DNA from: JAAZBG01 sp964390065
GTDB lineage: Bacteria; Fibrobacterota; Chitinivibrionia; Chitinivibrionales; Chitinispirillaceae
Length of the DNA stretch: 64,000 bases
Direction: 5' to 3'
NCBI GenBank assembly: GCA_964390065.1
Contig: CAYMGX010000004.1
Coordinates: 19,937 to 83,936, forward strand
In this document: one piece after another, positions 34,143 to 44,600 of the stretch
Layout of the letters: each line of letters begins with the position of its first letter
Position numbering within the stretch: the first letter of the stretch is position 1
Made by a program: the position numbers and the translations under genes
Notes under the pieces: generated by a model
The model's database searches: none
Told to the model about the DNA's origin: nothing
Seen by the model: the letters and a program-made list of their open reading frames with translations, nothing else

Positions 34143-35411
34143 TTATTTATTATCAATAAACATTTGTTTAAGTACACCGGATGCTTTCATCATCTTTATT
34201 TCAGATATCTTGCATTTTAATACCTGCTGACTGTATGAATTATCAGCATTAAGATATTCTGAATTTACGTTTAATAAATCAGCCAGAGATGCCATACCTT
34301 CCTGATACTGCAAAGACGTCTGCCGATAGACATCTTCAGCAAGAAGCTTATTTTCTTTTTGTACATCAAGCAGCCTCTTTGAGATGTTTAAATCCATTAC
34401 CGAGTTGTCAAACTGTACTTTCAAAAAGTCTCTCAGCTGATGCACATCGGTTTCAATCTGATCTCGCTTCAGCATTGCCTGACGAATCTTTGCATAATTT
34501 CCACCTGATGTGAACAGTGGAAACGCCATGGCAACACCAACAGCATTGGTATTTGTCCAGACGTTAATATCCGATTCTGTACTGACACCCGAACGCTTTA
34601 ACTGTCCAAAACCTACGAGTACCGGTAAACATTGAGCTACAGACAGTTGTACCTGCTGACGACTTACTTTAAGCTGTTTTTCGACAACCTGATAAACCGG
34701 CACATTCTCAAGCCTGAATTCTATTGACTGATCCGCTGTTTCCCTGATATTTAATATTGCATTGGTATCAATTATTATCACAGTGTCAAGAGGCATACCC
34801 GCTACCGCTTTAAGGTAATTCAGTTGAGCATCAATACTGTTTTGTAATGTTTGCCGTGTAACATCAAGATTTGTAATCGTTACTTTCAACCGATTGACAT
34901 TTGTCTGCTTTACAAATCCATTATCATACTGCAGTTCTGTTATCCTGAGAATTTCCCTCAAATTCTCCATTGATTTCTCTACAGTATTTTTCTGAAGCAT
35001 TAACGCTCCGGCCTGGTAATATGATGTCGCGACATCCGCAATCACACTATCCTCATTTTTAGTCTTTGCAACAGCGTACATTTCTTTTACCAATCCAGCA
35101 GCTTTCAAGCCGGTCCAGAATGACTGACTATACAGCAGTTGTGTTATCTGCAGTGTTGCTCCTGCACTATACACTTTCCGGGGAGTTTCTGCACGTACAT
35201 AACTTAATGAATCAGAAATCCTTGGTAATCCACTGGCAGCAGTTTCCCTGATTGCAAATGAAGCCTCCTGTATTTGAAGATCTGACTTTTTTATGCTTCG
35301 ATTATGTTTCAAAGCATAATTAACAATTGTGTTTAACTCTGTCTGCCCAACAGCAAACTGTGCCGTTGAAAAAACAAGTATCAAAGCAGTAACAGTAAAT
35401 TTCCCCCACAT
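34143..35411 (-). CDS. TolC-family outer-membrane channel of the RND pump
   Basis: I select the ATG at 35411 (422 residues), which has AAAGGA six bases ahead and opens a signal peptide (GKFTVTALILVFSTAQFAVG). The frame begins eight codons earlier, inside the regulatory operator. The protein has the long helices and two repeats of the family (LNTIVNYALKHNRSIK, GVAMAFPLFTSGGNYAKIRQA, QYQEGMASLADLLNVNSEYL). It is the first structural gene of the efflux operon. Confidence 0.9.
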   Translation of the reverse strand: MWGKFTVTALILVFSTAQFAVGQTELNTIVNYALKHNRSIKKSDLQIQEASFAIRETAASGLPRISDSLSYVRAETPRKVYSAGATLQITQLLYSQSFWTGLKAAGLVKEMYAVAKTKNEDSVIADVATSYYQAGALMLQKNTVEKSMENLREILRITELQYDNGFVKQTNVNRLKVTITNLDVTRQTLQNSIDAQLNYLKAVAGMPLDTVIIIDTNAILNIRETADQSIEFRLENVPVYQVVEKQLKVSRQQVQLSVAQCLPVLVGFGQLKRSGVSTESDINVWTNTNAVGVAMAFPLFTSGGNYAKIRQAMLKRDQIETDVHQLRDFLKVQFDNSVMDLNISKRLLDVQKENKLLAEDVYRQTSLQYQEGMASLADLLNVNSEYLNADNSYSQQVLKCKISEIKMMKASGVLKQMFIDNK

Positions 35412-35431
35412 GCTGATTCCTTTCATCATCG

Positions 35432-35453
35432 ACATACCTACCGTCCGGTATGT
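35432..35453. promoter_or_regulatory. Second TetR-type operator, upstream of the OMF gene
   Basis: ACATACC and GGTATGT flank a centre that resembles the operator upstream of tetR (shared core ATACCTACCG...CGGTAT). It lies between tetR and the OMF start, so it could control an internal promoter. The symmetry is weaker in the centre than at the other site. Confidence 0.6.
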
Positions 35454-35485
35454 TTGTTGGCATACGTATATACTATTTAATGTTC

Positions 35486-36079
35486 TTAAATTTTTAATAA
35501 CCCATACAATCCACTTAATTGTTTTTTAATAATCTCAAGGTGGTTTCCGGATTTTGCATGAATCAAACGAAGTGCAAGATTAGAAATGACCGATATAAAA
35601 GTAAACGCAGTTGTTTCGATATCAATATCATTCCGGATTAACTTTTGTTCAATCGAAAGCTGAATCGACTTTTTCCAGACTTCAATTTCATCCAACATTA
35701 TCGAATCCCCTATTTTCTTAAAATCAGGATAATATTTATAGGACACAAAAAGCAACTGAATGTAATTCAATGGTACCGATTCATATTTGGCAAGTTGACG
35801 AACAATAGAATTTTCCTCCCTGCGCACAATCTCGCTGAGTTTGAATTCTATAAGTTTATCCAGTGTGATATAACCAGGCTCATCTTTTTTATGAGGTTGT
35901 AATACATATTTCTGAATTACAGCTTTAAAAAGCTCTTCTTTGCTGCAAAAATAATGATACACTGCACCTTTAGTTAATTGTGTAGCCCTGCAAATCTCAG
36001 TAAACGTCACGGATTCATAGTTATTGTTCAGAAACAACGCAAACGCTGCATCAAGAATCAGATCTTTTGTATCGTTCAT
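35486..36079 (-). CDS. TetR-family repressor of the efflux operon
   Basis: This 197-residue protein has an N-terminal helix-turn-helix at about residues 8-52 (AAFALFLNNNYESVTFTEIC, LTKGAVYHYFCSKEELFKAV), the highly conserved TetR pattern. The C-terminal helical domain binds an unknown ligand. It is the first gene of the efflux operon, and near-identical palindromes stand before it and before the OMF gene. It should repress its own transcription and that of the pump until a toxic substrate binds. Confidence 0.93.
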   Translation of the reverse strand: MNDTKDLILDAAFALFLNNNYESVTFTEICRATQLTKGAVYHYFCSKEELFKAVIQKYVLQPHKKDEPGYITLDKLIEFKLSEIVRREENSIVRQLAKYESVPLNYIQLLFVSYKYYPDFKKIGDSIMLDEIEVWKKSIQLSIEQKLIRNDIDIETTAFTFISVISNLALRLIHAKSGNHLEIIKKQLSGLYGLLKI

Positions 36080-36090
36080 AACACCTCCGA

Positions 36091-36118
36091 ATTAAATACC
36101 TACCGGTCGGTATTTAAT
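36091..36118. promoter_or_regulatory. TetR operator upstream of tetR
   Basis: A 28-bp palindrome is matched at 26 of 28 positions, with ATTAAATACC and GGTATTTAAT as arms and TACCGGTC at the centre. The motif ATACCTACCGGTCGGTAT is typical of TetR-family operators. It starts right at the -10 box, so a bound repressor would block RNA polymerase. Confidence 0.8.
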
Positions 36119-36145
36119 ATACCAGCTTTTTTTTAAAAAGTCCAA
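36116..36145 (-). promoter_or_regulatory. Promoter of the tetR-efflux operon
   Basis: On the minus strand, TTGGAC (36140-36145) and TATATT (36116-36121) are separated by 18 bases, ahead of the tetR start at 36079. The operator overlaps the -10 box and the likely transcription start. Confidence 0.65.
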
Positions 36146-36210
36146 TACTTTTTTTGATCAGATATATAAGAATCTATAAAAACAGCAATTACACATGGCG
36201 TTTAAAAATG

Positions 36211-36242
36211 AAAAAGACCGGATAACATTGATTACCCGATCT
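36211..36242 (-). terminator. Rho-independent terminator after rpmA
   Basis: On the minus strand AGATCGGGTAA pairs with TTATCCGGTCT (two G-T pairs) around a short loop and is followed by TTTTT, 28 bases after the rpmA stop. Confidence 0.8.
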
Positions 36243-36270
36243 TATAACATTAAAAAAGAGGAGTTCGAAG

Positions 36271-36540
36271 TTATGCAGTAGTTGTTTCTACCGGGACGAT
36301 TTCGACCTTCTTCTTGTTATCAGTATGCCATGTAAACTTTACATATCCAGCTATCTTAGCGAAGATGGTATGATCTCTTCCAAGGCCTACGTTATTTCCT
36401 GGACTTACAACAGTTCCACGCTGACGAACAATAATGCTTCCAGCACTCACAAGCTCACCACCAAAACGCTTTACACCAAGCATCTTTGGTTTGCTATCAC
36501 GTCCGTTGCGGCTGCTTCCACCGGCTTTTTTATGTGCCAT
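36271..36540 (-). CDS. rpmA: Ribosomal protein bL27
   Basis: This 89-residue large-subunit protein has the conserved start AHKKAGGSSRNGRDS and GVKRFGGELVSAGSIIVRQRG, then VGLGRDHTIFAKIAG. The N-terminal tail reaches the peptidyl-transferase centre. No Firmicutes-type cleavable N-terminal extension is present. It follows rplU by 16 bases, the usual order, and ends in a terminator. Confidence 0.97.
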   Translation of the reverse strand: MAHKKAGGSSRNGRDSKPKMLGVKRFGGELVSAGSIIVRQRGTVVSPGNNVGLGRDHTIFAKIAGYVKFTWHTDNKKKVEIVPVETTTA

Positions 36541-36556
36541 TTCTAATTACTCCCAA

Positions 36557-36868
36557 TCAAACGTTAATTGATACAATCTCAAGTCTGGTATATTGCTGAC
36601 GATGGCCGTTTTTGCGGCGATAGTCCTTACGACGTTTACGCTTGATGATCATGACTTTTACATCTTTGATATGATCAACAACTTTAGCTTTCACAGATGC
36701 CCCGGCTACAACAGGAGTCCCTACTTTAACATTATCGCCATCTGCTGCAAGTAATACCTTATCAATAGTAATCTCTGCACCTTGTTCGGCGTCAATAAGT
36801 GGAACACGAATCGTTGTTCCAGGGGTAACCTTGAACTGAGCTCCGCCTTGTTCAATAATTGAATACAT
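36557..36868 (-). CDS. rplU: Ribosomal protein bL21
   Basis: This 103-residue protein begins MYSIIEQGGAQFKV and ends with the KRKRRKDYRRKNGHRQQYTRL signature of L21, which binds 23S rRNA. It leads the L21-L27 pair and is preceded by GAGGAG. Length and motifs are standard. Confidence 0.97.
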   Translation of the reverse strand: MYSIIEQGGAQFKVTPGTTIRVPLIDAEQGAEITIDKVLLAADGDNVKVGTPVVAGASVKAKVVDHIKDVKVMIIKRKRRKDYRRKNGHRQQYTRLEIVSINV

Positions 36869-37002
36869 GATATAAAACTCCTCTACCTGGTCGGTAAGTT
36901 GTACCTATGAATGCGGTTACCCAAGATTTTTTCCGCATACCCATCCCTGCCAGACCAGAATTTCCAGGTCCAGGGAAAAGATTTCAAAATATACATTCTA
37001 AA
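36869..37002 (-). promoter_or_regulatory. Leader region of the L21-L27 operon
   Basis: The 134 bases between rng and rplU contain a short stem (ATGCGG with CCGCAT, 16-base loop) and further short repeats ahead of rplU. L21 operons in several phyla have autoregulatory leaders. Whether this is one cannot be decided from the sequence alone. Confidence 0.25.
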
Positions 37003-38541
37003 CTATTCATCAGCAAGAGATTCGTTGCTTTTTTCTGTAATTATCCTTGAATCCTCAAACATATACTCATCCTGATCGAGCTCGTCATCCTCAATGAGAG
37101 TTACCGTACACTTATGCTCGCGCTCAAGCATTTTTTTCATAACCGATTCATCTTTAAGAAGATATGCAGCTACTGCCGGATGTACCGAGAGAATAACATC
37201 GGCTTTTACTTTAACCTGACGGCGCAAATCCCGATCGATTCTTGCTGTCACCGTCTCAGGTGAAAATACCCAGCCAAGACCGCCGCACGCCGGGCATACA
37301 TTGGTAAAAAACTCCTGAAGCTCCGGACGAACCCTTTTTCTGGTAATTTCCATTAAACCGAACTTAGAAAGCCCGGTCCCTGATGTAACTGTTGGATCTG
37401 CATCCAATGTTTTTCGCATATACGCTTCGATTTTTTTACGGTTTTCGGGAAGCCGCATATCGATAAAATCAATTACAATCAGGCCGCCAATATCACGTAA
37501 ACGAAGCTGACGACATATTTCGGTAGCAGCCTCAAGATTGGTTTTGACAATAGTTTCTTCAAGGTTGGTTTTCCCTACATTACGCCCGGTATTAACATCA
37601 ATAGCAACCAACGCTTCGGTTCTGTCAATAAGGATATACCCGCCACTCTTCAGCCATACTTTACGCTTGAGCAATCGTTCGAGATCTTTCTCAATATTAA
37701 ACTTGTCAAACAGCGGAACTTTCTCTTTGTAAAGAACAACCTTCTTGCAGAGATCCGGGGATAATGCTTTCAGGTATGACAGGATTTCCTTTCTGTCATC
37801 CTCCTGATCCACGTACACCTCGGTAACATCATCAGTAAAGATATCCCGTATCACCCTTGTGGTAATGCCCAGTTCCCGATGAACCAGCTTTGGCCCGGTC
37901 CCCTTAAGCGCCTCATCCTGCGCCTTCTTCCAGGCATCAACAAGCATGTGAATTTCATTAATAAACTCCGCTTCAGACATTTGAAGTCCAATGGTGCGTA
38001 CGATAAACCCGACACCGGGAGGTTTAATCTGTGCGATAATCTGTTTCAGACGGGCACGCTTCTTGGCATCGGTATTCCTCTTCGAAACACCAATAAAATC
38101 AGCATCCGGAACAAGCACCAGAAACCGTCCCGCAAGACTAATCTGTGTTGTGATCTTTGCCCCTTTGGTACTGATCGGTTCCTTGGCAACCTGTACCAGG
38201 ATCTGATCGCCGACATTTAAAATTTTCTCAATTGGAATTCGTGGTATCTGTTTCCGGTTCTGATTATCGCCAATAAACCGTTCCATAACCTTATCCGATT
38301 CCTCAAGTAACAACGTTGGGTCAACGTCCGTCGCATGAAGAAATGCGCATTTTTCGAGTCCGATATCAATAAATGCCGACTGGATACCGGGCAAAATTGA
38401 CATAACACGGCCTCTGTAAATATTACCCACAAGACGGAAATGATCGGGACGTTCAACCACGATCTCGACAATTTTGTCATTTTCAAGTAGTGCGGCACGT
38501 TTCTCTGTTGGCGTGCCATTAAATAGGATCTTCTTCTGCAT
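37003..38541 (-). CDS. rng: Ribonuclease G/E family endoribonuclease
   Basis: This 512-residue protein has an N-terminal S1 RNA-binding domain (NIYRGRVMSILPGIQSAFID, FLHATDVDP), a 5' sensor and RNase H-like core, then the catalytic DNase I-like part with IAIDVNTGRNVG and GGLIVIDFIDM, whose two Asp residues bind Mg. The zinc-link CPACGGLG follows. There is no long RNase E-type scaffold tail, so RNase G is the better name. It matures 16S rRNA and starts mRNA decay. It lies ahead of rplU-rpmA on the same strand, a frequent arrangement. Confidence 0.93.
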   Translation of the reverse strand: MQKKILFNGTPTEKRAALLENDKIVEIVVERPDHFRLVGNIYRGRVMSILPGIQSAFIDIGLEKCAFLHATDVDPTLLLEESDKVMERFIGDNQNRKQIPRIPIEKILNVGDQILVQVAKEPISTKGAKITTQISLAGRFLVLVPDADFIGVSKRNTDAKKRARLKQIIAQIKPPGVGFIVRTIGLQMSEAEFINEIHMLVDAWKKAQDEALKGTGPKLVHRELGITTRVIRDIFTDDVTEVYVDQEDDRKEILSYLKALSPDLCKKVVLYKEKVPLFDKFNIEKDLERLLKRKVWLKSGGYILIDRTEALVAIDVNTGRNVGKTNLEETIVKTNLEAATEICRQLRLRDIGGLIVIDFIDMRLPENRKKIEAYMRKTLDADPTVTSGTGLSKFGLMEITRKRVRPELQEFFTNVCPACGGLGWVFSPETVTARIDRDLRRQVKVKADVILSVHPAVAAYLLKDESVMKKMLEREHKCTVTLIEDDELDQDEYMFEDSRIITEKSNESLADE

Positions 38542-38621
38542 AAAAACTTTCTTCTTTATCTTTGGTCAATTCTGGTGTTTATAACTGACTGCAATCCGGT
38601 ATTCGTCACTATGGTATAAAA

Positions 38622-41600
38622 TTATCTAAATCGGATATCTATAACAAGTGAGAAATTATTATCATTATCGGTTGAGATGGACTCCTGCCCGGTTATCTTA
38701 TCCTTCGTACCATCCTTTATCCGTGAACCGGTATAACTAAAAGTACCAGTTACGTTATCTGTGAAAATATAGGTAAGGTGAGGACTAAGTGAAAGACTTT
38801 CTTTAACTTTCTCATTCGGATCCTGGTCAATAGAGTTTCTGGTAGAATTCCGCGACATAGTCATCCCCAACGTCGTTTTCCCCTTGACCGGTATCTTCCA
38901 GTACAGGATTTTAATTTCATTAAGACGGTTGGACTTCTCAATCTCATAGCCAATTGTCAGTTCATCACTGTTTGTTGTCGTTGTATCCTTTACCTTCTCA
39001 CCCTTTTTCATCTCTTTGGAAAACCTGTGGCTATAGTTGAGTGATACCGGCCACTTTTTAATGGATCCGGTAAGGTTTACAAGTGGTGACATATCAATAC
39101 GATCGGTTGAACTGGTTACAAGATTCAACCGGTTCTCTGTTTTTCTGAATGAATAGTTGGATGTCAGAGTAAGATCTCTGAACAGATCAGAAATAAAGCC
39201 GATTTTCATCAATGCCGGAGTACGTGCAGACACTGAAATATCCGGTAGTGTAAATGATGAATCAAACTGTGATGTGTCAGGTGTAACGCGGTATTCATTT
39301 GACCACTGAATTGTTATCGGATTAAGTGACAACTCAAACGGAACTGTCAGATCTAAACCAGTAGAAAACTTATAACTTCTGTTAACTGTTCGTATATCAT
39401 TTTTATAATAATCCTGAGCATACTTTCCTATTCTGCTTGTCATACCACCAAGACGCGAATCATCCATCTCTCCGGTAAAAACATTTCTATTTGTCACACC
39501 AAGCTTATATTTAAAGTATTCCCAGTTTGAATAGTTTTCAAGAAGATTTGTTCCCACATTGTTATTATTAAGACGTGATCCTGCTGAATAGGTAAAACTG
39601 ACAGAACGAAACCCGAGTTTTTTAAATCCAGTCTCAAATTTGATCAACCCTGAATCAGTCGAGTTCGGCTTACGATTTGACGTAAACGTTGAAATCAGAT
39701 CTGCAAAATTGAGGGAACTGTTGATACTGAATGTCGAATTAACATTTATATTGAAGTAATCATTCTGATATCTGTCATACTGCATTTGCGCCCACGAACT
39801 GGTAAAATTTGAATTATAATCTGCACTTGTTGTCAACCAGTTAAAAAACTGCGGATCGAATCGTATCCCTGCATTCTGATTTCTGCCTCGTTCGCCACGC
39901 AGGATATACTTATCTTTCCATTTACTATCCCGATGTGCTGCAAAAATATTCGAGAGTATTTCCGAATTATTAATATCATTGGCAACAACAGTATCAAGAT
40001 TTCTGTCAACGTTCAAGCTGTAATTCAGCTTTAACAGCGGACTGATCGGTGCATAGTCCATTTGAAATCCATGTCTTACCGTCAGAGAACGCTTGGTATC
40101 AAACGTATTTTCCCTGGTATCAAAACTCGTGTTATCACTCAGACTTGCGTCTCCAAGTGTAAAGTTCAGTGTTGATGGCAACAGTGAGAGCTCGTAATCC
40201 CAGAGGCGTTCAGGTATCCATTTTGCACTGGAATCTGTTTTATGCGGCCTGAATTTAGTCCATTTCAGTTTATCACTTCTTTGAGAAAGATCATATTTAA
40301 GGTTATAATTGTAAACATCAGACTCGCTTCTCCTCTTGTACACTTGCGTACCGGTTGAGTCGTATCCCATGCTTGAATCGATTACCGATGTGGAATAGGT
40401 AAAGCTTGTGTTGATGCGATCTGCAAGCAGATTCGACAACCAGAAATCTGATGGGCTTGACTTACTGTAACTTGTATAAAAATTACGCGTTGATGTCTGA
40501 TTCTCATAAAGTTCAGTCTCTTTTGTATAGATATTATCAGGTTTACCTTTAATCATCATCCCGATTGCATCTCCTGCAAGATCACTAAGATCATCCGCCT
40601 TACCCTGCACACCAAGCGGGACATCGTTGTTTTTAAGCTGAGGTCGGTTTGCGGAGCCCTGCAATACAACACCTACAGGAATATTTACACCGTAATCCTT
40701 CGGCAGAAAACGGTCAAGATTTACAGATGCATTTATATTTGTTTTTACATCCGAATTATTAGGCGTACGGGTCAGATCCTGAATTTTCCGGTAATTACCG
40801 TTTGTGTAGGTCATATCCGTTTTAAAATTGAGAAAATCAGCAAATTTCATTGAGAGTTCACTGCGGGCAGCCCAGCCATCCAGCTTTTCAATTCCTGAAA
40901 GTATCATTTCGTTAACCCAGATAAAACCACTGTCAGCATCAGCTCCGGTCGTCTGGGTATCACGGACAACACCAAGCGCCATCCATTTGATCTGCGAAAG
41001 GTTCGGTTGACGGCCTAATGGTGCCTTAATACGAAAATCATCACCCATAGCATTAATTGAATCATAGGGATGTTGTATCATGTACTTATCTTTTTCACGG
41101 GCAAGCTGCTGAAGGTCAATATTGATAAAATTATTGTTCCAGCCCTGATAAATAGGCTTGCGGTACTCATAATAGGTCGTACTGTCGGACCCGAAACGAA
41201 AAACGAACTTTACTCCGCCATTGTAAAGTGGATTTGTTGAAGACGTTGAATTGTCACCATAAACATACATACTGAGATTTTTGTAGGCGGTCAGATTAAG
41301 CTCCTGATACTCATAGTTTTTTACTACGATCGCTTCTTTACCTCTGCGAAGATTTTTAAATGATAATTGAAGCGCCTTCTCTTCAATGGTATCTTTTGTC
41401 GCAGCGTCAATCTCCACCTTGAATCCAGGAGGAATTATATAATTCTTTGATTCCTTATTACTGATAGAAAGTGCTTCAATTTTAGCGCCGGAGGAATCAC
41501 TGGAGCTTATCCACTGGTTACCGACAAATTTCATGTCAGATATAATAAGCTGATGTTCACTTGTTAATCTTGTTGAATCAAAATCTTTCCAGATCATACG

Positions 41601-44600
41601 GATCATGGATATATTTTTCCATTGCGGTGATCCATATGGTGTCATCATGTTTTCATAACCCGGTATAATTTCTTTAATCGGTAGATGAACTTTACGCCAT
41701 TTGGTATTTGTTGCAAGTTTCTCAGTTTTATCAAAATACGGTGCGGTTGTATCTGACAGGTCAATTTCAAACTGGAAATAATTCTCTTTTGTCGCAGTCT
41801 CTACAGTACTGTTATTATTTATATCCTCACCATCAAAGATTGTCTTATTGTTCTGTGTACGTGATTTCAGACGGAAATTACCGGAGTTCTCTTTATCATA
41901 CAAGCCGCCATTATCACGAGCCGGATCTTTTCTGAAATTACCAAGCAATGGATCATCATATCGTAACACTCTCCATCCCCCATCACCATCTGGCACCTTC
42001 CATACTTCACTTGTATCGCTCAACCTGTCGATACCAAGATCCAATGCCTCGCTATAGAATTTATAATCACTTCGTGTAGCAGCAGTATCCTCTTTGTCTG
42101 CATTCCCGTTTGGTAAACCTCCATCAAGTGAAATATCCTCTTTCATGTGACCAAACTGAAGCAATAGTTTTCCCGGTTTACCTACTGATTGATCCTTGAT
42201 ATAAAAATCAATATATTGCATCTTATCCTTATTGGAAAACAATGACGGAACCGGTGTCATTACTCCAGCCCATGCATTTTTGTACAGGCTTCTAAGTGTT
42301 GGATCTGCTGGAGCCGGGGTACAGTGAAAACGGACAACCGACAGATAGCCATCAGTAGCGCTGGGCTTTGCACTGGGCTCGAAATAGTACAGATCCGTTT
42401 TTCGTATTCTGTTGACATTATCGTATTCAATTGGTGTAAACCAGTAAAAATCCCATGCAGGAGGAGCTTTAGATAACGTATCTAAAACTGGCTGAGGTGG
42501 ACTTGCCTGATGCCACTCGTCATCATCATTTCCAAAATTATCTGATGACTTGCTATCTTCAAAATCGTCAACGTATGCCTTTCCGTCAGGGTTAGCATTC
42601 ATACTGCTATGGGCAACTTCGAACTCAAATTTTACCTGTGATGAAGAGGTCGTTTCGATAAGAGGTATTTTGTTGACAAGTGATGTCATCCATTCGGGTT
42701 CAAGATCAACAACAGTATTAATATCAAACAGTAGTTTTCCATACCCTTCCTGACCAAGCCGCGGCACGTTCTCACTTACTTTTACATCCTGGTAAAGAAG
42801 CGTTCCGGCGATAAATGATCTGTTACTCAGAAAGGGAAGTTGTACCTGACCGTTCATGCCAAGAAAGATCTTTTTCTGCGGAGCAAACATGGACTGCTCC
42901 TGAAACTCTGCCTTGATATCACTTGCCATCTTTGCCTTGAGCGATATAAGTTCAATCGTGCCATCATCATAATTTATCACGTAGTCAACGTTCCGCTCGA
43001 GTGCGTCACCATTAGCCCATACTTTATCAGTTCCCTCAAGAACATCAAAGGCATTGAGATCCAGTATCGGCGACACCGTTGTATTTCCACCCTCGATGTA
43101 AAGCGTAGTGTTTACATCTGTCACCCGTTTCTGGAGGCTCTCCAGATAGATTAACGAATCAACATCCGCACCAAGTGCCGTATTCATAAATGGAAGATCA
43201 CCATAGCCGGTTGTATTCCAGGGTGGAATTACAAGCAGCCCCTCTTTTCCCCTGAAAATTGATCCGTCCTGAATAAGTGTATTTCCTTTATCATCCGCAA
43301 TCCCGATTATTTCAGAGTAAAACCGTGGTGGTGACGTTGTTGTTTTTGATGTCGTATCGCTGCTGTTATCCGCATTCTTCTTTTTAATCGCGACTTTCAG
43401 ATTCATCAGGTTTTCATTTTGTGGAATAGAGTAAACATTACGCCACATCAGGAAATATCGTGCAGTGTCTTCAGCGGGAGTATCGATGTATCCTGACGGC
43501 TTAAGCGACCACAAAACCCGAAGCGTATCAGAACCATCGATTTTGTAATTACCTTTATTAATTGAACCATCTTTAGACCTTAAATAAATTGCTACAAGAT
43601 CAGTAGTTAAAATCCTGATTGAATCTGTAAACTGAATGTAACCATCTTCTTTTGTCAATTTATAGTGTATATTTTCCTTCAACTTTAAAAACTTCGATCG
43701 CTGGGTCTGTTTAATGTTTTCAACAGTTAACGATGATGTATCAGACTCTGTAAGGTATACATTTTCGTCAGATGTGTAGTACATATGGTTACTTGATGCT
43801 ACTTTATCAGCTTTTACCCATACTTCCAGACTGTCAACCGGTGAAGCAGATGACACGCCGGTTCCGTTTTTTGCATACTTCATCATATACGCAGCGCGGT
43901 ATCTATTGTCAAGGTAGAAAAATACATTTTCAAGATATTTCGAAACTTTCTCCATACTCGATGATGATGAACCGCTATTGCCCCGGGAGAATGAACGGGT
44001 ACCGCTTTCAGCATGCTCGGTCGCTGCAATAGTGGTTAACATGAGCGGACCAAGCTTCGCTCTCACCTTAATACCAAACAGCCCCTGTTTGGAATCAATA
44101 ATACCGGTTAATGAAGTTCCCTTCATGTCAAATCCGGTATATCCGGCTACCACTTCCTGAATAATTTCATCCTCAAGTTCACCGGGTGTAGCTTCTTTAT
44201 ACTCAATCTTGAAGTTGTCGAAATTATCCGAAAAATTGAAATTATCCTCTGAACTTGAGCGGATACTGACATTAATAAGACGCCCGACACTTCCTGTTAC
44301 GCTGAAGTTATAGTCTTCATCCATCTGAAAGTCGTTGACTCTGCTTGATGATGTACCGGGGGATTTTGTCAACCCGGAAAGAATTGATATTTTCAGCTTC
44401 AAATTTCCATCAATTGTCAGACGAGGCGGTTCATTTCCAAGCACCCTCTGTGCCCATGACGGATACTGGACCGGTAACTCCCACTGAAATTTGGCAACAC
44501 TCTGTTTGTTTTTCTGATTATCACCAGTCAAATTTGATGCAGCGGATCTCTTCCATTCACGGCCAAACGAAAAGTTCCTTCTTTCAGAAAGGAAATCGCT

